The notes below the pieces were generated by a model. That model had not been told where the DNA came from, ran no database searches, and saw only the letters and a list, made by a program, of their open reading frames with translations. The position numbers and the translations under genes are program-made. Below, piece after piece: positions 52,588 to 62,217 of a stretch of DNA of 64,000 nucleotides. This stretch comes from Rhodospirillales bacterium URHD0017 (GTDB lineage Bacteria; Pseudomonadota; Alphaproteobacteria; Reyranellales; Reyranellaceae). The stretch spans positions 47,632 through 111,631 of the forward strand of contig FODP01000022.1 of the NCBI GenBank assembly GCA_900110395.1, given 5' to 3'. Numbering within the stretch: the stretch's first letter is position 1; the number at the start of each line of letters is the position of its first letter.

Positions 52588-53947
52588 ATGGCTCAAGGCG
52601 GCAACACTCACGCCATCGCGACAGTAGGGCCGGACACGCAAAGTCCCGCCATCGATGGGTGGCGGCCTGTGCGGCATGGCATGGCCGAACCATTCAGGGG
52701 GTTACATCTACAGGGGGCCGGGCAGGCCTATGCGACGCTTTCCGCTGCGGTCGGCGCCTCGCGTGACGGCGATGTCGTCGCCGTGCAGGCGGGCACCTAC
52801 GTGAATGACTTCGCGCCGATCACGAAAGACGTCACCATCGTCGGCGTCGGCGGCATAGCGAACTTCGTCGCCACCGTGGCGCCGCCCAACGGCAAGGGCA
52901 TCCTTGTCACGCAGAGCGACGTGACGATCCAGAACCTCAGCTTCTCCGGCGTGGCCGTGGAACGGCGCGGGCATCCGCTATGAAGGCAGCAACCTCGTCG
53001 TCATCGACAGCTCTTTCCACGACAATGGGGCTCCTGGCAAATGGCGATCCCGACGGCACGATCCCGCATCGTCGGTTTGGAATTCGCCGACATCGCGGCG
53101 GTGGCGATGGCCTCAGGCACAACCTCTATGTCGGCAACATCGCCTCGCGGGTCATCGACGACAGCTGCTTCTATGACGCCTATGACGGCCACCAGATCAA
53201 GAGCCGCGCTCCGTCCACCCCACCACCACCGATTCGCGCATTTATGACGGCAGCGGCGCGGGCAGCTACAGCATCGACCTGCCCAATGGCGGCGTCGGCG
53301 TCATCCGCAACAACGTCATTCAGCAAGGCCCAGTTCCGACAACCCCGGCATCATCCATTACGGCGGGAAAGCGATGCCTATGCCGGCTCCAGCCTGCTCA
53401 TCGAGGACAACGTCGTGGTCAACGACATGTCAAGTTCGGGCGCGCGCCTGCTGTACAATAACACCGCGGTCACCGGCACGATCAGGGACAATTCGGTCTA
53501 TGGCCTCACCGCGGGCCAGATCGCGCTCGGCAGCGCCATGGTGTCCGGCACCACGTTTCTTTCCACGCACCCCACGCTCGGCGCCAGCTCTGGTGGCGGC
53601 GGCGGTTCACCGAGTGGTCCGACGACGCCATCGAGACGTCGGGCGCGACAGACCTGGACCAGGTGGCCAACGAGTTCTTCCTGCATGACAGCGCTGGCAC
53701 GGGCCGTCCCTCAAGTACGCCGGTTCAGACGTTGTCGCCGGCCAGTTCGGGGCCTGGACACCGCTCGGGGCGGAAAAGACCGCCAACAGTTACCAGGTGG
53801 CCTGGCAGAACGGTGTGCAAACCAGATGTGATCTGGGACCTCGACAACAATGGTAACGACCGCAGCATCACAGCTGTCCTTTCCGGTGCCAGTCCCACCT
53901 TGGAGGCCATGGAGGCCGTTCCCCATCACGACAACATCATCGGTTAG
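52588..53947 (+). pseudogene. Exported beta-helix protein with serralysin-type C-terminal module, many frameshifts
   Basis: Pieces in changing frames add up to one protein. YATLSAAVGASRDGDVVAVQAGTY and ITKDVTIVGVGGIANF form the start of a right-handed beta-helix. Then come NGAGIRYEGSNLVVIDSSFHDN, GLLANGDPDGTI, HNLYVGNIASRVIDDSCFYD, SIDLPNGGVGVIRNNVI, and LLIEDNVVVNDMSSSGARLLY. After a Gly/Ser linker the tail LDQVANEFFLHDSAGTG, LKYAGSDVVAGQFGAWTPLG and VIWDLDNNGND matches modules at the C-termini of secreted calcium-binding proteins. At least six frame changes occur between 52955 and 53830, so it cannot be expressed as one protein. Formerly a secreted surface or polysaccharide-modifying protein. 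Confidence 0.72.
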
Positions 53948-54478
53948 GCTGTCTCCGCTGCAATCGGGCTGCCGAGCTGCAATGATCGGCGTCGCCCGCG
54001 TTGAAGGAGTACGACGCACGAGCCATAGCTATGTGCTCTTGGTTGGCCTTTGCTAGGCCACCCTCGAGAGCACTGCAGCGCGCCCGCATGCCGCAGCGTT
54101 CCGTCATTGCTGAGACAGCTGCCGTTCGCGCCATGCTGCGACTGCCCTTCCAGACTATAGGGGTGGTTCAGCCCTTCTTGAGAAACGTGTAGTCGGCGGC
54201 ATAGGCACGGACAGTGTCCCCGAGGCTTCGCACGATCCTGCGGCGACGCCGCCCTTGGTGTTGAGCCGCTGGTCGAGGCTGAGACCCTGAAAACGATGTG
54301 CCATGGTCCTGGCATGCCAACGAGCGTGCCGTGCTGCGCTGGTCGGCACACCGGCCTGAGTTTCGGTGGCAGTACGACATAGCGCGAGAGCTGGGGGCCA
54401 GCACCTTGGCGCGGCGTATTGGAGACTGCTGACGGTGCGCCACCTGGCGCGCGGGAGCAGGCTCCCCAGCACAACCTT
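53948..54478. other. Gene-poor stretch
   Basis: Overlapping frames on the reverse strand are Arg/Ser-rich shadows with no motif. No gene supported. Confidence 0.5.
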
Positions 54479-55045
54479 TTATCGCGGGCGCTGACTTCCT
54501 CCCTTGCGTAGCGTGCGTCCAACGCCCTGCCCGAGCTTCTTCATCGTCAGGCTGCCCCGCGCGAAGCCGACCCCACGCTCCTCCAGTTTGTCGCGAATGA
54601 TGTCAATTGACTGTCGCCGATCGATCACCAGTGATGCCGCGCTACGCATGCGTGACCGAAGCTGGCTGCGGCCACCGGTGAAGCGCAAAAGCGGTGCACA
54701 GCGCTCAGTCTCCGCTCTGTAAAGCGACTCGCAGAATGCACCTTGCGCATCCAGGATGTCGTGGCCATCGAGCTCGATATTGAAAAAGTCGAGCCCATCC
54801 CGACCGTCCGCCGCCTCGAAGATGATGCTGGTCCCATTAACCAGGTCGCCAACTTGCATCAGGAAACCATCAACGTAGACGGAATGCAAAGCCGTCAGGC
54901 AAAGATCTGCCACCGGCGAATTCTCACCCAGAGCACCGCACCGTACGAGAACCGGCAAATTCGACTCGCCAACCCATTTGCCCGACACGCTGTTCAAGGT
55001 GAAACTGGCCATTGCCTTGATCGGCGCGAAGTCCCCAAAACGCAC
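54479..55045 (-). pseudogene. Hint (Hedgehog/intein-like) domain protein, C-terminal part
   Basis: Reads as a 188-residue frame. Conserved features of the Hint_2 type are PVLVRCGALGENSPVADLCLTALHSVYVDG, then LVNGTSIIF and FFNIELDGHDILDAQGAFCESLY. The reading frame upstream (TGDEVAVRFGDF) continues a little into 55080, but no N-terminal cysteine motif or target domain is found, so the gene is probably 5'-truncated. Such Hint domains normally end secreted repeat-containing proteins like the one wrecked just downstream at 52.6-53.9 kb. The C-terminal helical tail (RRQSIDIIRDKLEERG) is intact. Confidence 0.62.
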
Positions 55046-55127
55046 CGCAACCTCGTCGCCCGTTACGAAACGTAGAGCGCTATATTGCCCTCAAGCCAGA
55101 GGCCGAAGGCACTCACGTGCGAAGCGA

Positions 55128-55170
55128 TTGGAATTACCCCAAAGGAGTTTTGGAGTTACCCAAAGGAGTT
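55128..55170 (+). repeat. Tandem pair of a 22-bp motif
   Basis: ttggaattaccccaaaggagtt (55128-55149) is followed directly by ttggagttacccaaaggagtt (55150-55170). They differ by one substitution and one missing C. A third version, ttggagctaccccgaaagagtt, lies at 61924-61945 on the same strand. Nature unknown. Confidence 0.6.
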
Positions 55171-55971
55171 AACGACATCACTGGACAGTGATAGGGAACC
55201 GGCCCCTAGAATTGCGGAACCCGCAACCGCCGACCCGGAGCGACCTCATCTACTGGCTTTAACCATGGGCGAGTCATGCTCGCCAATCTGTTCGCCGCAC
55301 TGGCAGCAGACCATGCACGCTCTGGCCACCCGCTTGCTCCGCGCGTTTTCCGCCATGCCGGCCGCCAAGGTATGCCGCCTGACGGGGCCGAGCCCAGCGG
55401 TCTGGCTGCACCTGTCGATGATCCTGGCGGACTCCCCCTGCGGATCGTGGCTGGTGTGGCCCTCGGTGTGCTGGTGAACAGAGCACCCGGCTGGCGCGCT
55501 ACATCCACGGCGTGGCCGGGGCTGGCGGTGCTCTCGCTGCTCGGCATCCTCGCCGGGGGCCTGCCGCTCACCGAAGGGATAATCTGGCCTCAAGCCTTGA
55601 CGTATGGAGTACCCACCCTAGCTCCCTGCTGGCAAGGTTGTTGTGAGCTATTGATAGTGAAAGAGGGAGCGAACTTGCTCGGGCTCGTCATTCCAGGTGT
55701 TTCCCATGAGCATCTAGCCGATCCGGCTTCTCTTGCCGAGCTGATCTCGACTGGCTTCGCACTATGGACATTCGGGCAATAACCACGCACCGAGACAGTG
55801 GTGTGCCGGTAGTGTTCCTTGGCGATTGCGCCGATTGTGAATGATGGGACTGAGTAAGCCACCAGTCGGGCGCGGCGGCTATGACATGTCCCTGTTTGCC
55901 ACCGAGGGCGGCACGAATGGCAGGCCCGGACCGATGGTTTTGGGCCGAGATGCGGCCGCGAGAGGGATGTC
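55171..55971. other. Gene-poor stretch before galE
   Basis: Eight hundred bases with no gene I can support. A forward frame at 55276-55782 contains a hydrophobic run (LAVLSLLGILAGGLPL) but has unconvincing flanks and could be a remnant. The galE promoter should lie near 55900; no clear -35/-10 was read. Confidence 0.45.
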
Positions 55972-56955
55972 ATGAGCGGAGTTGTCCTGGTCACCGGTGG
56001 CGCCGGGTACATCGGCAGCCACGTCAGTAAGGCGCTTGCGGAATCGGGGTTCACGCCAGTCTGTTACGATACCCTCGAGAAAGGTCACTCGTGGGCGGTT
56101 CGATGGGGCCCGCTCGAATGTGGAGATATTGGCGATGCCGCCCGACTAGAAGAAGTCTTCGCCCGACACAAGCCGCGGGCGATCGTCCATATGGCGGGCT
56201 ACATCGAAGTCGGCGAATCAGTGCGCCAGCCCGAACGCTACCTGCATAACAACGCCACAAAAAGCGAAGTCCTCGTCGCAGCTGCTGTGCGCCACGGTGT
56301 CGACGCCTTTGTCTTCTCCAGCACTTGTGCGGTCTACGGTATGCCGCAGACCGAGAAACTTGACGAAACGCACCGCATCGCGCCGCTCAATCCCTACGCT
56401 GATTCAAAGGCTCGCGTCGAAGCCACACTCACCCGCGCCGCCTCCGCGGGCTTGCGTTCGGCATCGCTGCGATATTTTAATGCCGCCGGCGCCGACATCG
56501 GCGGCGAGATCGGCGAAGCGCACGAGCCGGAGACCCATCTGCTGCCACTGGCCATCGATGCGACGCTGGGGCTCGCTCCTTCACTCACATTGCTAGGCGA
56601 CGACTATCCGACGCCTGATGGCTCCTGCGTCCGCGATTTTATCCATGTCAGCGATCTGGCCGATGCGCATCTGCGTGCGTTGCACTGGCTGCAGCGTGCA
56701 CCGGTCACCGGTCTGCACGAGCAATTCAACATTGGAAGCGGCTCCGGCTATAGCGTTCGGCAAGTCATGACCGAGACGGCACGCATAACCGCTCACCCAG
56801 TACCGTATACTGTGGGGGCCCGCCGGCCTGGCGACTCGCCGCGCCTGGTCGGCAACATCGAAAAGTCGCACCGCGAGCTCAGCTGGCTTCCCAAGCGTGA
56901 CCTCGACATCCAGATCGAGGATACATTGCGTTGGCGGCGGAAAATGCCGCGTTGA
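55972..56955 (+). CDS. galE: UDP-glucose 4-epimerase
   Basis: It interconverts UDP-glucose and UDP-galactose for surface polysaccharides. It is 327 residues, an extended SDR. NAD loop is TGGAGYIGSH, the active site is FSSTCAVYG and Y-A-D-S-K, and substrate-binding segments are RYFNAAGAD and DGSCVRDFIHVSDLADAH. Length and motifs are complete. With ugd 2.6 kb away it could supply UDP-galactose and UDP-glucuronate to an exopolysaccharide pathway whose other genes are missing or decayed here. Confidence 0.93.
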   Translation: MSGVVLVTGGAGYIGSHVSKALAESGFTPVCYDTLEKGHSWAVRWGPLECGDIGDAARLEEVFARHKPRAIVHMAGYIEVGESVRQPERYLHNNATKSEVLVAAAVRHGVDAFVFSSTCAVYGMPQTEKLDETHRIAPLNPYADSKARVEATLTRAASAGLRSASLRYFNAAGADIGGEIGEAHEPETHLLPLAIDATLGLAPSLTLLGDDYPTPDGSCVRDFIHVSDLADAHLRALHWLQRAPVTGLHEQFNIGSGSGYSVRQVMTETARITAHPVPYTVGARRPGDSPRLVGNIEKSHRELSWLPKRDLDIQIEDTLRWRRKMPR

Positions 56956-56988
56956 GGCGGCGGCCTCGTCCGCTCGCGGCAGACTGGG

Positions 56989-57123
56989 TCACTCGAGCGA
57001 GCCGCACTTCCGGCACTTGAATCGGCCGGCCATAAAGTGGCGCCCGCACAGGCAAACCGAGCCTGGCGTGCCTGCTAAACGCAATGACTTTTGGGCTAAA
57101 TAGGTGATCGCCTGCTCGGCCAT
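56989..57123 (-). CDS. Possible 44-residue zinc-ribbon peptide
   Basis: The reverse-strand frame from ATG 57123 has Cys-x-Cys (VCLCGRHF) and Cys-x2-Cys (FKCRKCGS) 15 residues apart. This looks like a small zinc ribbon, and the frame stops right after it. The ribosome-binding site is weak, and composition is normal for the region. It is convergent with galE. Unknown function; could be a chance frame or a fragment of a larger zinc-finger protein. Confidence 0.35.
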   Translation of the reverse strand: MAEQAITYLAQKSLRLAGTPGSVCLCGRHFMAGRFKCRKCGSLE

Positions 57124-57281
57124 GGACCGAAACGTGGAGATTGTCACGGGAGGTTTCGGCACAAGCTCGGGCTGCTCCCAAGCAACCTTCGGTCGTTGAC
57201 GGCCTCATTCGCCGCACCCTCAGTGGAAAGCGCTCCAAAGCGCGGCTCGACGTACCACATCGGCCTGGAGAGCGAAGAACT

Positions 57282-57430
57282 ATGCCATCCAATCGCGACG
57301 TGGAGTTTCGCCACTCACCTCTGGAGCATTCTCTTCTTAATGCTGTCTTGCTCGCCGCAGTCGAACCATCGGATTACCCCCTTTCCACTCTTGAGAGCAG
57401 CAACGCCTGCCTTAACGTAAGCACGAGCGG
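57282..57430 (+). pseudogene. Crp/Fnr regulator N-terminal fragment
   Basis: MPSNRDVEFRHSPLEHSLLN, continuing with NAVLLAAVEPSDYPL, resembles the N-terminal helix of Crp/Fnr family regulators (N.LL..L...D...L.P.L). The frame then loses similarity (SSNACLNVSTSG), with no cyclic-nucleotide fold following. The DNA from 57431 to 57854 contains no further supported gene, though it must hold the promoter of the next Crp gene. Confidence 0.35.
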
Positions 57431-57854
57431 AACTCGCACAGGGAAAGGCTTACATCGGCGATGGCGCAGTCGAACCGCCAATCACAGGGGAACCTTTTTT
57501 TAAGCGTTAGACTTGGAAGATCGAGGGGGATGTCTGATTTTGAAACATGAATGACCCATGTCTTGCCTACTCCGCTGGCGGGTCGCGTCAATGTGATTCT
57601 AAGACGCCGGGCGCTTCCGCTCGAACGACCGTAGCTCACGGTTTCACCGAACTGTGGCAGATCTCGGCGCGCAGCAATGGTGACCTCAGCATGCAGGGAG
57701 CCCAGGATTGTCCCTGGCTCAATCTTTGTTGTGCTCATTGCTCGACATTCGAAGCAGTCGAGCATAACGAGCCGAAGGGATGTCAGGCACCCGGGCACCT
57801 CGTTGAGCCTAAGCTGTCGGCCCTACCAGTAGCGGTTCTGGCTGCTCCGTTGGC

Positions 57855-58652
57855 ATGGAGACGGCAATGGTTGGCATGATGAAGCCACCGGAGGCCGGCG
57901 AGCTTGACGCTTTGGCCTTGAAATTCAGGAGTCTTGAACTCGACTCTGAGGCAGACCTTCAAACTGTCTTGAGACTTGTGAAAATGAGGGAGGCCGTGAG
58001 CCCGGGTGAAAATATCGTCGACACGCGTAGTCCGGTAAGACAACTGACCGTTCTGCTTGCTGGTGTGGCGTGTTTGCACAAGAGGCTCGAGGACGACAGC
58101 CGACAGATATACACCTTTCAATATCCTGGCGACTTCTGTGACCTCCACCGATACATGCTGCCGGAACTGGATCGAACAGCAACGGTGACGGCTTTGACCG
58201 GCTGCTCGATCGGCACCATCCGCTATGATGATATGGACCAAATGCTTTCGCAGCGCCCAAAGCTCGGGCTGGCATTTTGGCGCGCCTCGATGCTTGAGGC
58301 GAGCATCCTGCGTGAAAGACTGCTCAATATTAGCCGGCGAGCAGCTCTGCCGCGCGTTGCTAGCATCATCTGCGAACAGTTGGTTCGACTTGAGGCAATC
58401 AACATCAAGAGCGCCGTAATCCCTCTCACCCAGATCGACCTGGCCGACGCCGGAGGGCTTTCCGTGGTCCACGTCAATCGCATTGTTCAAGACCTTCGAA
58501 AACTTGGCGCTCTCTCGAAGAAGAAGCGGACCATCGAAGTCGCGAGCAAAGAACGACTGGCTCAGCTCGCCAACTTCGATAGAAGGTATCTCAATATGCC
58601 AGACCTGCTATCTGACTGGAATGTGGACATTGAAGAACTCGCAGGTAGTTGA
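57855..58652 (+). CDS. Crp/Fnr family transcriptional regulator
   Basis: About 265 residues from 57855 (ATG 57867 is an alternative). The N-terminal cyclic-nucleotide-binding-like beta-roll includes VSPGENIVDTRSPVRQLTVLLAGVAC and YTFQYPGDFCDLHRY, without the full cAMP phosphate-binding cassette (no RxSAxxxA). The dimer helix is ASMLEASILRERLLNISRRAA. The C-terminal winged helix reads IPLTQIDLADAGGLSVVHVNRIVQDLRKLGAL. No Fnr-type iron-sulfur cysteines are seen. It is closely similar to the partial gene at the right window edge. Confidence 0.85.
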   Translation: METAMVGMMKPPEAGELDALALKFRSLELDSEADLQTVLRLVKMREAVSPGENIVDTRSPVRQLTVLLAGVACLHKRLEDDSRQIYTFQYPGDFCDLHRYMLPELDRTATVTALTGCSIGTIRYDDMDQMLSQRPKLGLAFWRASMLEASILRERLLNISRRAALPRVASIICEQLVRLEAINIKSAVIPLTQIDLADAGGLSVVHVNRIVQDLRKLGALSKKKRTIEVASKERLAQLANFDRRYLNMPDLLSDWNVDIEELAGS

Positions 58653-58879
58653 CACTAGTCAACCAGATCGAAGTCCTTTGCGACGCACGTGAAGGTTGCA
58701 GTTCATCGATATCGTTGACAGGAGCCATAGCCTCGCGCTTTCACTCGATTTGAGCACGGGTTGACCAGATAAAGAAGTGGGCGCTGCGCATCGCCCTGTC
58801 TCCGCGGGTGCTGGCTGCGCCGGCTGTCGCTCAGTTTGTGGCCCCTCAGTGCAGGGAGATCCTCCATCGCATTATCGGG

Positions 58880-59225
58880 TCGAGGCCCTATGGCACATCG
58901 ATGCCCGATCAATGGCCAAATCATCCGCCAAATACATCAACGAGGTCTTCATCCGACCCCGCGAACACTCGACATCGTCGTCATGGAGCATCTTCGATAC
59001 CGCAGGAGCAACACCGTTCGTCAGGCTTTCAGAGCTGCGGGGCCTCTTTTTGCCCAAGCACCGGCCTGACTCGAATGCCACCGAGATGCTCTTCGCCGAG
59101 CTCAAAACACCGTCGACTCCGCCAAACCTGCCTGAACAGGCAATCGATGACGCCCCGAGCCTCTCCCTGCTCTCATCACCGAATGCGCCAACTACTTCGC
59201 ACACGCTGGATGTGCTCGAAGCTAG
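58880..59225 (+). pseudogene. IS630-family transposase remnant
   Basis: Pieces in three frames give the DDE transposase C-terminal half: PINGQIIRQIHQRGLHP, then TLDIVVMEHLRYRR and TVRQAFRAAG (normally GDIVVMDNL..HK...VR.AI.AAG), GLFLPKHRPDSNATEMLFAELKT (normally LFLPKYSPDLNPIEMVFAKLKT) and finally ITECANYFAHAGCARS with stop at 59225. The third catalytic residue is in NATEMLF. At least two frameshifts make it inactive. The N-terminal half is not found. Confidence 0.68.
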
Positions 59226-59530
59226 GATCGCTGGCTGTCAGAGCGCCGCCGGCTCCGCGAGGGTTTAGCGTAGCGCACTCCTCGTCGCCCCTCACCAGCG
59301 GAGTACTCCTTGTTAATTCTCCTATTCGAGGATCTCTCCCGTTAACTTGGAATGGCACCCAGCGTGAACCTCTAAGAAGAAAATAGCCTACTTCGATCGT
59401 CTTCCACGTGGCGACGATGGAACAAGCCAGCCTGGTGGCATTGAGCGGCATTCTCCATGTGCCTTGGTAGTTACAGTGTGCGGCGGGGTAGCCCTGCCAA
59501 GCCGCACGCTCCCAATTGAAGGATCGCGCG
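59226..59530. other. Upstream region of ugd
   Basis: Three hundred bases between the IS630 remnant and ugd, somewhat AT-richer near 59300-59390. Presumably it holds the ugd promoter. No element could be read with confidence. Confidence 0.4.
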
Positions 59531-60943
59531 ATGCGTATCGCCATGGTTGGTTCAGGTTACGTCGGGCTTGTATCGGGAGCCTGTCTTGCTCAATTCGGAC
59601 ACGACGTGACCTGCATCGACAAAGTTGCCGACAAGGTCGCCCAGCTGCGCAAGGGTAAAATCCCGATCTACGAACCTGGCCTCGATAAGCTGGTAGGCGA
59701 CAACATGCGCGCCGGTCGGCTGACCTTCGACACAAATCTTGCCGAGGCAGTGGGCAACGCTGACGCGGTGTTCATTGCCGTCGGCACACCTACCCGGCGC
59801 GGTGAAGGCCACGCCGATCTCACCTATGTCCGCTCCGCCGCAGCCGAAATCGCCGAAGCACTGCGCGGCTACACAGTCGTCGCCATCAAATCGACCGTGC
59901 CGGTCGGGACGGGCCGCGAGGTCTCGCGTATCATACGCGAGGCGCGACCCGAGGCTGAGTTCGATGTCGTGGCCAATCCGGAGTTCCTGCGCGAGGGCGC
60001 AGCGATCGAGGACTTCATGAAGCCGGACCGGGTGATCATCGGCGTTGAGACCAAGCGCGCGCACGACGTTATGGCTGCCGTTTACCGGCCGCTCAACCTG
60101 ATCCAGACGCCGATGGTGTTCACCAATATCGAAACGGCTGAAGTCACCAAGTATGCCGGCAACGCCTTTCTTGCCACGAAGATTACCTTTATCAACGAGA
60201 TTGCCGACCTTTGCGAGAAGGTGGGTGCCGACGTACACGACGTTGCGCGGGGGATCGGACTCGATGGCCGCATTGGCCGCAAGTTCCTGCATCCTGGACC
60301 AGGCTTCGGCGGTTCGTGCTTTCCCAAGGATACGCTGGCGCTGACCTATACGGCGCAGCAGGCCAACGCGCCGCAGACCATCGTCGAGCAGGTGATTGTG
60401 GTCAATGACGCGCGCAAGAAGCGCATGGCACAGAAGGTGATCGAGTTCTGCGATGGGTCGGTCGCCGGCCTGACGGTCGGAGTGCTGGGCCTTACCTTTA
60501 AGCCCAATACCGACGATATGCGCGATGCACCGTCGCTGGACATCGTGTCCGCCCTAGAAGCGGCCGGTGCCCAGATCGTGGCCTTCGATCCGGAGGGCAT
60601 GAAGGAGGCGGCACGTCTAATGCCTTCTGTCACCTTTGCCGAGAGCGCTTATGACGCCGTGTCGGGCGCGGACGTGTTGGTGGTTATCACCGAGTGGCCT
60701 GAGTTCCGCGGGCTCGATCCGCGGCGCCTTATGCAGCTAATGCGCCGGCCGCGCATCGTCGACTTGCGCAATATCTTCAATCCCGACGAATTGCGCAGCC
60801 TGGGCTTTGCCTATGAAGGGGTGGGCCGCCGCAGAGTACTCGCACCATCTGTGATAAACAAACTATTAGGCAACAACAGCAAGATCAGCGCGCAGGACCC
60901 AGAGATTCTCAGTTCGTCGAGCCGTGTATCGGGACCTGCGTAG
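59531..60943 (+). CDS. ugd: UDP-glucose 6-dehydrogenase
   Basis: It oxidises UDP-glucose twice with NAD to UDP-glucuronate. It is 470 residues, slightly longer than the usual 430-440 because of a polar C-terminal tail (about 35 residues after FAYEGVGRR). NAD site is VGSGYVGLVSGACLAQFGHDV, and the catalytic Cys is in GFGGSCFPKDT (about residue 260). Other conserved parts are KSTVPVGTGREV, NPEFLREGAAIEDF and LGLTFKPNTDDMRDAPS. ATG 59531 has AAGGA upstream. It is intact, unlike most neighbours. Confidence 0.94.
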   Translation: MRIAMVGSGYVGLVSGACLAQFGHDVTCIDKVADKVAQLRKGKIPIYEPGLDKLVGDNMRAGRLTFDTNLAEAVGNADAVFIAVGTPTRRGEGHADLTYVRSAAAEIAEALRGYTVVAIKSTVPVGTGREVSRIIREARPEAEFDVVANPEFLREGAAIEDFMKPDRVIIGVETKRAHDVMAAVYRPLNLIQTPMVFTNIETAEVTKYAGNAFLATKITFINEIADLCEKVGADVHDVARGIGLDGRIGRKFLHPGPGFGGSCFPKDTLALTYTAQQANAPQTIVEQVIVVNDARKKRMAQKVIEFCDGSVAGLTVGVLGLTFKPNTDDMRDAPSLDIVSALEAAGAQIVAFDPEGMKEAARLMPSVTFAESAYDAVSGADVLVVITEWPEFRGLDPRRLMQLMRRPRIVDLRNIFNPDELRSLGFAYEGVGRRRVLAPSVINKLLGNNSKISAQDPEILSSSSRVSGPA

Positions 60944-61534
60944 CGACCGCTGCACTGGGCCACGCCAAAATCCACCAGATCGTTCGCAAGCTGACGAAAA
61001 GGCTGGCGAAAACCAGTTGCCCCGGAACACCCGGCCTGCCGGTGGCGGGTTTGGCCGAGCCCATCCGGGTCAACATCGACTTCGAGACTGGCGTCGTCGA
61101 CCAGATTATCGAGTGGCTGACCGTGGTGCGCGCTTTAAAGCCCGCGAACAGCCCAACCAGCTGCGACGCTCGATCGAGCCCCATGCAGGTCTACGTATGT
61201 GTTACTGGGTCGCCGACCCGCCACGCCAGACCATCACGCACGTGATGGCGCGCAAATCGCCTGAGGCCGGCGCTGTACCGACGCATCACCGTAGATCGCT
61301 CACCCGTCGCGAACTAAAAAAGGACCGTCCTGCTCTCGACCACCGACTGCAGCAGGCTGAAGACTTGGTAGGTCTGATAGAGGAGGTCCTTGAACGCCAG
61401 ATGATTGCGGCGAAGATGTTCCCGAGGCAGCTGGAGGCCAAGCACGCCAGACACGTCGCCGACCGCGATCGATTCTTCAAACAGCTGGCGAAACGTTGAC
61501 AAGCTTGAACGTCGCTCTCGCGGACGGCTGGCGG
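60944..61534. other. Gene-poor stretch after ugd
   Basis: Short frames on both strands, among them a reverse-strand one at 61314-61502 (FRQLFEESIAVGDVSGVLGLQLPR at its start; TTG start, just downstream of the acyl carrier protein). It might be the remnant of a second gene of that operon. No family recognised. Confidence 0.4.
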
Positions 61535-61776
61535 TCAGACCTTCTTCTTCACAAGCGCGATAACGTCGCCCACGGTTTTAAGGCTCTCAGCATCCCGATC
61601 CGAAATCTCAATGTCGAACTCATCCTCCAGCGACATTATGGTTTCGACCATATCGAGGCTGCTGGCCCCTAGATCCATTTCGCTGTTCGCCACTCGACAA
61701 CGCTGTCTGCGCCAATCCCGAGCTTTGCTACGAGCACGTCACCTATCCGAGCAGCAATGTCTTCGGTTCTGAACAT
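61535..61776 (-). pseudogene. Acyl carrier protein with one-base deletion
   Basis: MFRTEDIAARIGDVLVAKLG then GIGADSVVE in one frame, followed after a missing base by ANSEMDLGASSLDMVETIMS, LEDEFDIEISDRDAESLKTVGDVIALVKKKV in the next. Together this is a complete 80-residue ACP, with the phosphopantetheine serine in DLGASSLD. The break is at about 61691-61694. As sequenced, translation stops shortly after it (WRTAKWI). A strong AAAGG ribosome-binding site precedes the ATG. It is either a recent pseudogene or a sequencing error. Stand-alone ACPs like this serve Nod-factor, lipid A or polyketide-type acyl transfer. Confidence 0.75.
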
Positions 61777-62217
61777 CGGATGAGCCTTTCTCGTTACACG
61801 CACGATTGATCTTGGGAGTTCTGCTCCTTCCGCCCCTCGGCTAACGGCAACATATAACTCACGAAGTTTGAGCGTTGCATTGCCTCCCAAGCCACGAGGC
61901 GAAGACAGAAGCATGCACGGGGTTTGGAGCTACCCCGAAAGAGTTCACGTCGAAATCGCCAGTCCGTGACTATCCTCCGTGGCTGTCCTTTGAGGGAATG
62001 TGGCGTTGTGTTGCGTCTGGGAGGAACCGGGCGGAGGGTCCGCCCGGTTTCTGCAACGAGCATCCGTTCCGATGAAACGCGAGACACTGATGGCCGTGTG
62101 CCAACTGCTTGGGAGTGTCGCGTTTGCGCTGAAGGTCGCGGTCTGGACTGATCAGGAAGATTAGCTGGCCATCAGGTTGGCACGCGAAATTGCGATCAGC
62201 TCTCACGGCCGTCCTGA
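61777..62217. other. Gene-poor stretch with a third copy of the 22-bp motif
   Basis: The motif of 55128-55170 recurs at 61924-61945. A forward frame near 62073 would give a 30-residue hydrophobic peptide (MKRETLMAVCQLLGSVAFAL...), without further support. Confidence 0.4.

Noticed and set aside
53944..54522. A 192-codon reverse frame
   Set aside because: Low-complexity Arg/Ser/Gly sequence without motifs in a decayed region.
57412..57798. A 128-codon reverse frame upstream of the Crp gene
   Set aside because: No recognisable features; it occupies the region expected to contain the promoter of the regulator.
60924..61499. A 191-codon forward frame after ugd
   Set aside because: Composition changes along its length and there is no domain; it looks like stitched shadows.
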